A DNA stretch of 48,130 nucleotides from Candidatus Scalindua sp. (GTDB taxonomy: Bacteria > Planctomycetota > Brocadiia > Brocadiales > Scalinduaceae): positions 1-48,130 of the forward strand of contig JABHIW010000022.1 in NCBI GenBank assembly GCA_018670825.1. Direction: 5' to 3'. The notes under the pieces were generated by a model that was given only the letters and a program-made list of their open reading frames with translations, was not told where the DNA came from and did not search any database. Positions within the stretch are counted from its first letter, which is position 1; every line of letters starts with the position of its first letter. Below, one piece after another: positions 1-8,040 of this stretch. The position numbers and the translations under genes were made by a program.

Positions 1-132
1 CCAAATATGAAATTAAATACATTGGAAAAACTATTGTGGTCTCTGGAAGATCTTCAATTTGTGGTTACCGTACCGGAAGATATAGCGGTTAAGGCAAGGC
101 AAGCTATTCAGAGAATGCTGGATCTCTCTTGA
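1..132 (+). CDS. nadA: Quinolinate synthase NadA, C-terminal end (partial)
   Basis: Frame 1 is open from the first base to a TGA at 130-132 and encodes the last 43 residues of a protein. The segment PNMKLNTLEKLLWSLEDL, followed by a VPEDIAVKARQAIQRML-type ending, is the characteristic C-terminus of NadA. NadA is the [4Fe-4S] enzyme that condenses iminoaspartate with dihydroxyacetone phosphate to quinolinate in NAD biosynthesis. The catalytic core and the cluster cysteines lie outside the window, so only family identity can be supported. It converges with uvrA on the other strand. Confidence 0.85.
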   Translation, partial: PNMKLNTLEKLLWSLEDLQFVVTVPEDIAVKARQAIQRMLDLS

Positions 133-193
133 TAGTTGATGTGACTAATTCAGAAATTTAAGAATTAAGGGATTCATGTCTGCTGGCAGCAAT

Positions 194-353
194 GTCATTG
201 AATAAAGGATTTTTTAATAAATTCAGTATATACCGGCAATCTGTAGCGGAATGGCTTCCCGCCTGTACCTATTCGGGCAGGTAGCCTTCCATTTATACAC
301 TTAGGCATGGTAATGGAAACCTGAAGGTTTCCGCTACGTTCTCATTCAATGAC
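194..353. repeat. Inverted-repeat unit of about 160 bp at the uvrA 3' end
   Basis: Perfect 10-bp inverted ends (GTCATTGAAT at 194-203 and ATTCAATGAC at 344-353) enclose a second inverted pair (GTAGCGGA at 243-250, TCCGCTAC at 330-337). A small hairpin lies inside (GGAAACC/GGTTTCC, 315-321 and 326-332). The unit ends one base before the uvrA stop codon. It has no coding capacity. It resembles a small palindromic or MITE-like element but could also serve as a bidirectional transcription end between nadA and uvrA. Confidence 0.55.
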
Positions 354-354
354 C

Positions 355-3267
355 TCACAAGTATTCTTTTAAATATTTTCCTGTATAAGATTTGTTTAAT
401 TTAGAAATCTTTTCTGGTGTGCCACTGCCTAATACGTATCCGCCACCTTTTCCGCCTTCCGGTCCGAGATCAATGATATGGTCAGCACATTTTAGTATTT
501 CAAGATTGTGTTCAATGACGATCACAGAATGACCGTTATTGATCAGTTTCTGGAAACAGTCAAGCAGCTTTCTTATATCATCAAAATGCAAACCCGTTGT
601 AGGTTCATCAAAAATGAAAAGTATTTCTTCCTGCTTTCCCTTTGCCATATAAGTTGCCAGTTTCAATCGTTGTGCCTCTCCTCCTGAGAGTGTCGTTGCC
701 GGTTGCCCCAATCTCAGATATCCCAGGCCTGTCTCTTCAAGATACTTCAGCCCCCTTTGGATGTGTAATGCCGCCTTAGATAAGTTGCTGTTCATTTCTG
801 GTGTCAGCTCATGTTTATTGCGTGTGGAAAAGAATGCCATTGCCTCGCTTACCGTCATTTCCAGGACTTCGTGAATATTTTTGTCTTTATAACAGACCTC
901 CAGAACGTCCTTCCTGAAACGCTTGCCGTGACACTGATCACAGGTTACGTAAACATCGGCAAGGAACTGCATGTCCACCTTTATATAACCACAGCCCTCA
1001 CAATAATCGCATCTGCCTCCTTTAACATTAAAAGAGAAGGATCCTTGTGTATAATTGTGCAGTCTGGCTTCCCTCGTTGATGCAAATATCTTCCTTATAT
1101 AATCGAATACTTTTACATAGGTGACAGGATTTGATCTAGGCGTCCTGCCGATGGGTGATTGATCTACCATGATTACATCATCTATGTGTCCGTTGATATT
1201 TAAATTTTTATGATGACCTATATGGCCGGGATAAATGCCCATCTTTCGTTTAAGAGCGCCATACAGTGTGTCCTGGATCAGTGTGCTTTTGCCGGAGCCT
1301 GATACACCGGTGATACAGGTAAATACATTGAGAGGGAATCGTACGCCAATGCCTTTCAGATTGTTCTCCGTTGCCCCGGTAATTTCAATGTGATTTTGAG
1401 TGATCTTTCTTCTTGCCGGAGGCAGTTCAATCTGCTTCTTACCCTTCAAGTACTGTCCGGTTAATGAACTGTTTCGAGATGATATTTTTTTTACATCTCC
1501 GGCATAAACCACGTTGCCGCCATTTTTGCCCGCCCCAGGGCCGATATCTATGAGATAGTCCGCAGATTTAATAACATCTCTATCATGCTCTACAACAACT
1601 ACCGTGTTTCCTATATCCCTGAGTTGTACCAGTATATCGATAAGACGTTTCGTGTCTCTCGGGTGCAGGCCAATACTCGGTTCATCCAGAATATATAGTG
1701 TGTTGACCAGTGATGAGCCAAGCGAAGTAGTCAGGTTTACTCTCTGCGCCTCTCCACCAGACAGGGTTCTTGTCATTCTATCAAGTGTCAAATATTCCAA
1801 TCCAACCTTAACCATGTAACCAAGCCTCTTCTTTATCTCCAGTAACAAAAGTCTACCAACTTCTTCCTCGTATTTTGAGAGCTTTATTTTTTCAAAGAAA
1901 TTGTATGCTTCATCAATAGACAGGCTACATACGTCTGTTATATTATGTTGATTTATTCTCACATTATGGGCAGATGGATCTAGTCTGGTACCATTACATT
2001 CAGCACATGTGGTATAACAACGATATTTACTGAGTAACACCCTGACGTGCATCTTATATTTTTTTTCTTCCAGCATATCAAAGAATTTGCTGATGCCATA
2101 GAACTCTTCTGCTCCTTCATTTACTAATTTTAACTGGCCCTTTGTTAATTTGTTGAAAGGTATATCAAGCGGAAGGTTATGAGCCGGTGCCGCTTCCTGT
2201 AATTCTTCAAGTAATATACTGTAGGCAGGTGAGTTCCAGACGGCTATCGCCCCTTCGTTAAGCGTTTTTGTTTTGTCTGGCACAACGAGGTCCATATCTA
2301 TTTCGATAGTGTGCCCGAATCCCTGGCACTTCTTACATGCCCCCAGGGGATTATTAAAGGAAAACATGTGGTGAGTGGGGGCCTGATATTCTCTATCACA
2401 GCTATTACAACGGAAGTGACTGCTGAATGATAATGCAGTCCATTCCACATCATTTATTGAGATAGTTTTAGATTTTCTTTCTGTAAGGGCTTTTCCGGAA
2501 GTATTTCTCTTTTTGGCAGTTTCTTTTTTGTTTTCCTTAATCTTTCCAAGTAAACAGATAATACTTAAATGTCCTGAACCCAGTCTATATGCAGTTTCGA
2601 GGCTATCTGTCAGGCGGCTCTTAATCTTTTTTCCCACAACCAATCTATCCACTATTCCCGCAACCGACTTATACTTGCGTATGTCAAAGTCATCAGGTGT
2701 AGAAGAGATATCGAAAATAGTATTGTCTGCAAGGATCCTGATTATGCCTCGTTCCCTTAACGCTGAAACCTGCATATCATTAGAGATATTTTTACTGATC
2801 GCAAGGGGAAACGCGACCATAAATTTAGTGCTTTCCGGAAGTGATAGTATACTCTCTGTGATTTGGAAGATTGTATTGTTCCGGACAATCTCACCACATT
2901 CTGTACAATAGGTCTTACCTACGCGAGCAAAAAGAAGCCGGAGATAATCATTTATCTCGGTTGCAGTCCCAACAGTAGACCGGCGATTCTTTACAGGATT
3001 CTTTTGCTCGATTGCAATTGCGGGTGGTATGCCTTCTATATGGTCGACATCCGGCTTATCGACCCTTTCCAGGAATTGACGGGCATAAGCGGAGAAAGAT
3101 TCAACATATCTCCTCTGGCCCTCGGCGTACAGCGTATCAAACGCCAGGCTCGATTTGCCTGATCCACTGACACCGGTTATCACTGCCAGCTTCCGTAAAG
3201 GAATCTCGATATCGATATTCTTAAGGTTGTGTACCCTGATACCTCGGGCAATTATTGATCTTTTCAT
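355..3267 (-). CDS. uvrA: Excinuclease ABC subunit A (UvrA)
   Basis: UvrA is the damage-recognition ATPase of nucleotide excision repair; it forms a dimer that loads UvrB on lesions. The protein is about 970 residues, close to the usual 940-960. Two ABC ATPase modules are visible. The first has Walker A GVSGSGKSSL near residue 35 and signature LSGGEAQRVNL. The second has GVSGSGKSTL and LSGGEAQRLKLA. The zinc modules are present: CNSCDREY with a downstream CKKC, CTTCAEC, and CDYCEGC...CDQCHGKRF. The ATG at 3267 is chosen because MKRSIIARGIRVHNLKNI aligns with the normal UvrA start. An in-frame GTG at 3279 is possible; neither start has a clear Shine-Dalgarno sequence. No uvrB or uvrC is in the window. 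Confidence 0.98.
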   Translation of the reverse strand: MKRSIIARGIRVHNLKNIDIEIPLRKLAVITGVSGSGKSSLAFDTLYAEGQRRYVESFSAYARQFLERVDKPDVDHIEGIPPAIAIEQKNPVKNRRSTVGTATEINDYLRLLFARVGKTYCTECGEIVRNNTIFQITESILSLPESTKFMVAFPLAISKNISNDMQVSALRERGIIRILADNTIFDISSTPDDFDIRKYKSVAGIVDRLVVGKKIKSRLTDSLETAYRLGSGHLSIICLLGKIKENKKETAKKRNTSGKALTERKSKTISINDVEWTALSFSSHFRCNSCDREYQAPTHHMFSFNNPLGACKKCQGFGHTIEIDMDLVVPDKTKTLNEGAIAVWNSPAYSILLEELQEAAPAHNLPLDIPFNKLTKGQLKLVNEGAEEFYGISKFFDMLEEKKYKMHVRVLLSKYRCYTTCAECNGTRLDPSAHNVRINQHNITDVCSLSIDEAYNFFEKIKLSKYEEEVGRLLLLEIKKRLGYMVKVGLEYLTLDRMTRTLSGGEAQRVNLTTSLGSSLVNTLYILDEPSIGLHPRDTKRLIDILVQLRDIGNTVVVVEHDRDVIKSADYLIDIGPGAGKNGGNVVYAGDVKKISSRNSSLTGQYLKGKKQIELPPARRKITQNHIEITGATENNLKGIGVRFPLNVFTCITGVSGSGKSTLIQDTLYGALKRKMGIYPGHIGHHKNLNINGHIDDVIMVDQSPIGRTPRSNPVTYVKVFDYIRKIFASTREARLHNYTQGSFSFNVKGGRCDYCEGCGYIKVDMQFLADVYVTCDQCHGKRFRKDVLEVCYKDKNIHEVLEMTVSEAMAFFSTRNKHELTPEMNSNLSKAALHIQRGLKYLEETGLGYLRLGQPATTLSGGEAQRLKLATYMAKGKQEEILFIFDEPTTGLHFDDIRKLLDCFQKLINNGHSVIVIEHNLEILKCADHIIDLGPEGGKGGGYVLGSGTPEKISKLNKSYTGKYLKEYL

Positions 3268-3382
3268 TATGCTTTTCACACTGAAGGACTAACGCTAAAT
3301 TTAAAATAATCTACTTTAATACCCTGACACTTTAGCAGAATTTACCATTGTCTTACAAATAATATTTTTGTATATTGTTGAT

Positions 3383-3667
3383 ATGGTTCATAACGATAAT
3401 ATTAAGCGTGTTGCAAGAAATATGGCAATTCCTATTAATGCGGAACGAGTAATCTTATTCGGCTCTTATGCGCGGGGTAATGCCACAGAGCAAAGCGATG
3501 TGGATCTTATGATTATTGCAGAAAGTGACCTGCCTCGTTTCAAAAGAAGTCGTGAATTGTATAAACTTTTACGCCCCCATCCCTTTGCTATGGATATTGT
3601 TGTTTATACGCCTCAGGAAGTCGAAAAAGGGGAAAAACAAAAGTATCATTTGTGTCAACTGTTTTGA
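3383..3667 (+). CDS. MNT-type nucleotidyltransferase domain protein
   Basis: A 94-residue minimal nucleotidyltransferase. The pattern GSYARG followed by SDVDLMI (GSxxxG and DxD, metal-binding aspartates) is the signature of the polymerase-beta-like MNT family. Such proteins are usually encoded just before a HEPN-domain partner, and in several studied toxin-antitoxin pairs the MNT protein AMPylates and neutralises the HEPN RNase. The ATG at 3383 is chosen; an in-frame TTG lies 15 bases earlier. It sits 18 bp before a broken HEPN gene, so this copy may be an orphan antitoxin. The third catalytic carboxylate, expected near FAMDIVVY, appears to be present (D). Confidence 0.8.
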   Translation: MVHNDNIKRVARNMAIPINAERVILFGSYARGNATEQSDVDLMIIAESDLPRFKRSRELYKLLRPHPFAMDIVVYTPQEVEKGEKQKYHLCQLF

Positions 3668-3685
3668 AAGAGGGCAAGATACTTT

Positions 3686-3949
3686 ATGTCAGATGAAATC
3701 GAAGTTAGCAAGCAATGGATAGCAAAAGCAAAGAGTGATTTGCTTAATGCTGACAACAATCTAAAAGCGGAAGAAATTCCTTTTGATACGGTTTGCTTCC
3801 ACTGTCAGTAGGCAGCGGAAAAATTCCTTAAAGCATACTTGGTTGCGAATGGTAACTCATATCCTATTTCACATGACAAAATAATGGCGGAGAATAAAAG
3901 GGAACGGAATACTTTTTCTCTTGTTTACCCCGATATGTTTTATGCATAA
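3686..3949 (+). pseudogene. HEPN-domain protein, disrupted by a nonsense codon and a lost C-terminus
   Basis: The reading frame from ATG 3686 encodes 41 residues ending FDTVCFHCQ and then hits TAG at 3809-3811. The same frame continues with AAEKFLKAYLVANGNSYPISHD. Together these make the classic HEPN core CFHCQQAAEKxLKAYL...HD, so the TAG most simply replaces a CAG glutamine codon. After the HD at about 3877 the frame loses resemblance to the family and ends at 3947-3949, so the C-terminal helices are missing too. It follows the MNT gene directly, as in MNT-HEPN modules. The double damage points to a decayed module. Confidence 0.75.
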
Positions 3950-4147
3950 CGAATAATTCCATCTAGTCATTACCGTTAAGTCTAAATGAGAATTATATGG
4001 ATTCATTGATGTAATCATCAAGACTTTCACATTGTAAAAATATGCTAATAAAGTGCATAACGGTTGTTTTCTGCAGACTGAAACCGACATGTCTCTGATT
4101 TCATAAGAGTGGAATATATTACAAAATTATTAATTACGAGGTAATGC

Positions 4148-5377
4148 ATGTTGACAAACGAAATGGTAGATGAAATGGAAGTTGAAATGACAAAAAGTGC
4201 AACTATTGTTTTCTGCGATATAGTAGGATATTCAAATTTTAGTGATCAAGAACAACTATTCACAATAATTAAATTGAATGCGGAAATAAGCCATGAATTA
4301 TCATTGTGCACATCTAATCCTGATAATGAACATAGTCTAATTTATTTGCCAACTGGAGACGGGTTAGCAATTGCTTTTATTGATTCTGCTGCCCGTAATA
4401 GAAGAATATTCTCTTTATTAAAAAGGTTGATGGATTGGACGATTGAACAAAATGTAAGCCTAAGAATAGGGGTACACAATGGAATGATTGGAATAATTAG
4501 AGATATTAATCATAATCTCAATATATGCGGTTCTACAATTAATATGTGTCAAAGAATAATGGATGCCGCAAACCCAAATCAAGTTCTTTTCTCAGATATT
4601 GCTTATAAAAGATGTGTAGGTAATAATAAAAATGAATATACAGGCAAGCCTTTTTCACAGGAGGCTCCTGCTATTTTTGAAGGTACTTTTGAAATTATAG
4701 ATAAACATGGTAATTCTATAAATACTTATGTGATGCATTTAGGAAATAAAAACGTTAATTGGAATCGGGAAATACCATATTTTACTGAAGAACTTTATGG
4801 AAAAGTTTATCGAACGCAATACATAGTAAATCAATTTAAAGATTTGAACAATATTTGCAGGGCAGATTCAGAAACAATAGAAATATTTGAACAATCGGCA
4901 TTCACAACATTTGGTGTGCCTGCTAATCAAAACTATCTATACAATAATCCTACATATAGCAAAGAATATTTTGATTTACTGGTTAAACAGCGTAACTATC
5001 TTTATGAAATTTCAAAATTAGAAAACGTAAAAGTGAAGTTGATAATTTGGCCTCTACGAGATTATGATAAGCAAAAGAAAAGTCAAAGGTTACAATCATT
5101 GCTAGAATGGATGAAAGATCCTTCTGTTTTAAAGAATAATAATATAGATTGGGTGCTTAATAAATATTCTGGACCAAATAAATTGATAATAGGTGGGAAG
5201 TTTTGTCTTGAGGGTTTAAAATTCGAAGGTACTTCAGGCTATGAGAGAAGTAAAGTGATAAAGAATACTAATAAAATTAAAGAAGCTATTAACGAATTTG
5301 AAAACTGTTTTAAAGAAGGAAAAGGAGTACATCCATTGAAGCAAGAAGTAATTGATGAGTTGGAAAAACAATTATAA
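4148..5377 (+). CDS. Class III nucleotide cyclase domain protein with a C-terminal domain of unknown function
   Basis: The 409-residue protein begins with a class III cyclase domain (about 17-198). The metal-binding aspartates are D24 (FCDIVGYS) and D71 (LPTGDG). The transition-state pair is N132 and R136 (INMCQR). The residues that normally select ATP are absent: L67 stands where adenylate cyclases have Lys, and N125 where they have Asp. Residues 200-409 form a separate, mostly hydrophilic region that I do not recognise (conserved-looking FGVPANQNYLYNNP and KLIIGGKFCLEGLK). There is no membrane segment or signal peptide, so it is probably cytosolic. GAGG precedes ATG 4148. The gene is visibly more AT-rich than uvrA or recQ and lies next to a broken MNT-HEPN pair, suggesting acquired DNA. 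The product nucleotide cannot be told from the sequence. Confidence 0.8.
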   Translation: MLTNEMVDEMEVEMTKSATIVFCDIVGYSNFSDQEQLFTIIKLNAEISHELSLCTSNPDNEHSLIYLPTGDGLAIAFIDSAARNRRIFSLLKRLMDWTIEQNVSLRIGVHNGMIGIIRDINHNLNICGSTINMCQRIMDAANPNQVLFSDIAYKRCVGNNKNEYTGKPFSQEAPAIFEGTFEIIDKHGNSINTYVMHLGNKNVNWNREIPYFTEELYGKVYRTQYIVNQFKDLNNICRADSETIEIFEQSAFTTFGVPANQNYLYNNPTYSKEYFDLLVKQRNYLYEISKLENVKVKLIIWPLRDYDKQKKSQRLQSLLEWMKDPSVLKNNNIDWVLNKYSGPNKLIIGGKFCLEGLKFEGTSGYERSKVIKNTNKIKEAINEFENCFKEGKGVHPLKQEVIDELEKQL

Positions 5378-5554
5378 TGTGGAAAAGAGTCACCAAGTAG
5401 GAATGAAACCATCCTCCAATTTACGTGTGCTTTCAGTATTTTTTTCTGGTTTCCATTCTATATCTCTTTTTGCTATCATACTGTTCATGTACGGCTGCTT
5501 ATACATAATGTTGAGCGAACAAAATGTAACACAATCATATGAATACAATTTCTT

Positions 5555-5788
5555 ATGCATTTTGAGATAATCAGTGAGATTGAAGATATTGAAACTATTG
5601 CTGTTGGAGGAAGAATCAGAGATATTATGCGTCTTCAAAAACAGTATGGTCAAGGACGCTGGAGAAAACTCAAAGGTATCGCAACAGTACAACTCCAAGA
5701 TGGAAGAGTATGTAACGCCGAACTACACTGGTATGAATCCCACGGCATTGGTAAAAGGAAAATGAAAATCAAACGTTTTTTGGATTAA
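5555..5788 (+). CDS. Small conserved hypothetical protein
   Basis: A 77-residue soluble protein starting MHFEIISEIEDIETIAVG and containing a basic GQGRWRKLKG segment, then ELHWYESHGIGKRKMKIKRFLD. It resembles short hypothetical proteins seen in many bacteria; no function is known to me. It has no cysteines, signal peptide or membrane segment. It is followed after 4 bp by another small gene, so the two are probably co-transcribed. The ATG at 5555 is used because the conserved-looking text begins there; the Shine-Dalgarno sequence is weak. Confidence 0.6.
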   Translation: MHFEIISEIEDIETIAVGGRIRDIMRLQKQYGQGRWRKLKGIATVQLQDGRVCNAELHWYESHGIGKRKMKIKRFLD

Positions 5789-5792
5789 GACT

Positions 5793-6023
5793 ATGGCTCA
5801 AGAAAAAACAGAAAAGATGTATGCGCTTTGCATTGAGAATAAGGATTGTGACGACTTGGAAAAAAGAAAGATTTATCAAGTTCTTCCGGACGAGAATGTA
5901 ACAAAGGAAGGATATTTGAGGGTCGTTGACGAGTCTGGAGAGGATTATCTTTACCCCGAATCCTACTTCATCGTTGTTCCTCTTCCCCACAAAGCACAAA
6001 AAGCTTTAGAACTAGCAAGCTGA
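5793..6023 (+). CDS. Small conserved hypothetical protein
   Basis: A 76-residue acidic protein (MAQEKTEKMYALCIENKDCDDLEKRKIYQVLPDE, ending with YLYPESYFIVVPLPHKAQKALELAS). The pattern KIYQVLPD...GYLRVVDESGEDYLYP looks like a small beta-rich fold seen in other short hypothetical proteins. It starts 4 bp after the preceding small gene and probably shares its mRNA. No catalytic motif is visible and I assign no function. Confidence 0.6.
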   Translation: MAQEKTEKMYALCIENKDCDDLEKRKIYQVLPDENVTKEGYLRVVDESGEDYLYPESYFIVVPLPHKAQKALELAS

Positions 6024-6282
6024 TCACTTGATTGTGTCTAACTTAGGCGCTGCAACTAACCACTGGAACATTGTTAAATTTGGATGCTCTGTACGTGCAA
6101 GATTTTGTAGTTGCTCAAGCTCATTCTTTCCGAATGTTAGCTTCGACTAGCTTGGCCGTTGTCATGTTTTCCTACAAAACTTTTAAATTGAAGATATGCT
6201 GGTTCCCTTCTTGGCAAACAACGAAACAAGAAATTCATTTACGTAAAAGATAAAGATAAAATTTATAAAAAAAGGCCTTTAA

Positions 6283-6549
6283 ATGATTGATAAAAGAGAT
6301 AATGAAGAAGTCAGTATCGATTATCCTTGTGAATGGATTTACAAAGTTATTGGAAGCGATAAGGGGTCTGTACATAATGCAATTGTCGATATAATACAAG
6401 ACAGCGAATACCACATAACTGATTCTAATGCCAGTAAGACGGGAAAATATTTAAGCTTTAATGTGGCAGTTATGGTTGGCGATGAAGCATATCGTAATAA
6501 GATCTATCAAGCGTTCAAGGGGCATGAAGATATTAAATTTGTATTTTGA
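6283..6549 (+). CDS. DUF493 (YbeD-like) family protein
   Basis: An 88-residue protein with the family hallmark YPCEWIYKVIGSDKG near the N-terminus, a central DIIQDSEYHITDSNASKTGKYLSFNVAV segment and a C-terminal KIYQAFKGHEDIKFVF. DUF493 proteins have a small ferredoxin-like ACT-type fold and no settled biochemical role. It lies 45 bp before recQ on the same strand. Confidence 0.85.
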   Translation: MIDKRDNEEVSIDYPCEWIYKVIGSDKGSVHNAIVDIIQDSEYHITDSNASKTGKYLSFNVAVMVGDEAYRNKIYQAFKGHEDIKFVF

Positions 6550-6594
6550 TAGAATTGATTTGTTGGATATTAATTCGAAAACGGAGAAATAATT

Positions 6595-8031
6595 TTGCTT
6601 TTAGCTGAAAAAGAGCCGGTAAGAGTTTTAGAAGATTATTTTGGTTATACATCATTTCTGTGGAAACAGGAAGAGATTATCAGGCATGTTCTAGCGGAAA
6701 AACATGCTCTGGTAGTAGCGCCTACAGGTATTGGAAAATCCCTGTGCTATCAAATACCGGCCATTATCAATGAGGGACTTACCGTAGTAATATCTCCTCT
6801 TATTGCGCTTATGAAGGACCAGGTGGACACATTAAAAAAACGGGGTATTGACGCGACATTCATCAACTCTTCACTGGGACGGGTGAAAAGGGAGGCAAGA
6901 TATGCGGCGCTTAAGAACGGAAGTTACCGGATCATTTACGTTACTCCCGAGCGTTTTCGTAAAGCTGATTTTATTGATGCCCTTTCCGGGCGTTGTATTA
7001 GTCTTCTCGCGGTTGATGAGGCGCACTGTATAAGCGAATGGGGGCATGATTTCCGTCCGGATTATACCAGGATCCAGGAGTTCCGCCAGATATTAGGTAA
7101 TCCTGTTACCATTGCACTCACCGCTACTGCCACACCTGAGGTACAAAAGGATATTATTAAAACTCTCTGCCTGGAGACAGGAGAGGTTAAGATGTTTCAC
7201 GGTGGAATAGACCGTCCTAATTTGCATTTACAGGTTGAAAAGGTATTCAGTGATGACGAGAAATTGGAGCATATTATTTCTATTGTGAATAAATATGATG
7301 GTAATGGTATCGTCTATTTTACCCTGATCAAACAACTTAATAATTTCAGCGACCTGTTAAAGGAACAGAGGATTTCGCATCTGTGCTATCATGGTAACCT
7401 TGAACGGGTGGAGCGATCTAGAGTGCAGGAACAGTTTATGAAGGGGCAGAATACACTCGTGTTGGCAACAAACGCATTTGGGATGGGCATTGATAAAGAA
7501 GATATTCGCTATGTAACTCATGCGGATATACCGGGATCTATTGAATCGTATTATCAGGAAATCGGTCGTGCCGGTCGGGACGGTAAGGATTCTTTATGTA
7601 CGCTGTTATACGATGAACACGATTTGTTAACACATATGAATTTTATCAAGTGGAATAATCCTGACGCCGAATATTTTCAGCGAGTATATCATATTCTGGA
7701 GGAAAACATGGAAAAAGTATCGGCGTTTGGTCTTGACTGGCTTAAGGAAAATATCCACTTCAGGAGTGGACACGATTTCAGAATGGAAACAGCCTTAAAC
7801 ATGTTTGAACGGTATGGTGTAATTGAACTCAATATTGAACCGTTTAAGATCGAAATTACTTCCGGCATTCATCCTCAATTACTCGACCAGAATTTTCTGG
7901 ATACTAAGCTCAAACGAGACCAGCAAAAACTTTATACGCTCGTACAATACACAAAGTATGAAGGAGATCGAAAGGCGTTCATCCATGAGTATTTTGGTCT
8001 GCCGTACGGTAACAATATTTTTAAGCCTTAG
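6595..8031 (+). CDS. recQ: RecQ-like ATP-dependent DNA helicase, short form without zinc cysteines
   Basis: A 3'-5' superfamily 2 DNA helicase of the RecQ family, used in recombination and replication-fork repair. Motif I is APTGIGKSL (about 43-50) and motif II DEAHCISEWGHDFRPDY (about 140). Motif III ALTATAT and motif VI QEIGRAGRDG follow. The protein is 478 residues against about 600 for E. coli RecQ. It ends just after the RecQ C-terminal linker in YEGDRKAFIHEYFG, and the four zinc-binding cysteines expected there are missing. There is no winged-helix RQC or HRDC domain. The TTG at 6595 is the start, supported by GGAG about 8 bases upstream. DUF1456 follows 10 bp downstream. Confidence 0.93.
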   Translation: MLLAEKEPVRVLEDYFGYTSFLWKQEEIIRHVLAEKHALVVAPTGIGKSLCYQIPAIINEGLTVVISPLIALMKDQVDTLKKRGIDATFINSSLGRVKREARYAALKNGSYRIIYVTPERFRKADFIDALSGRCISLLAVDEAHCISEWGHDFRPDYTRIQEFRQILGNPVTIALTATATPEVQKDIIKTLCLETGEVKMFHGGIDRPNLHLQVEKVFSDDEKLEHIISIVNKYDGNGIVYFTLIKQLNNFSDLLKEQRISHLCYHGNLERVERSRVQEQFMKGQNTLVLATNAFGMGIDKEDIRYVTHADIPGSIESYYQEIGRAGRDGKDSLCTLLYDEHDLLTHMNFIKWNNPDAEYFQRVYHILEENMEKVSAFGLDWLKENIHFRSGHDFRMETALNMFERYGVIELNIEPFKIEITSGIHPQLLDQNFLDTKLKRDQQKLYTLVQYTKYEGDRKAFIHEYFGLPYGNNIFKP

Positions 8032-8040
8032 GAGTTAATA

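Noticed and set aside
2513-2911. 132-codon plus-strand frame inside uvrA
   Set aside because: A shadow of the uvrA coding strand; uvrA identity is certain and continuous there.
3869-4090. Minus-strand 73-codon reading frame over the broken HEPN region
   Set aside because: No family resemblance, overlaps the end of a recognisable HEPN remnant on the other strand, and has no ribosome binding site.
4148-5555. Pycsar defence operon
   Set aside because: The cyclase is a candidate, but no membrane or TIR effector gene follows; the next genes are small soluble hypotheticals. Only the cyclase itself is reported.
6071-6253. Plus-strand 60-codon frame between the small hypotheticals and DUF493
   Set aside because: No Shine-Dalgarno sequence, no similarity and an odd composition.
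6030-6282. Possible integron attC-like site (GTCTAAC ... GTTAAAT) near small genes
   Set aside because: The two boxes are about 30 bases apart, shorter than a working attC, and no central palindrome pairs them. Seven-base matches of this kind arise by chance.
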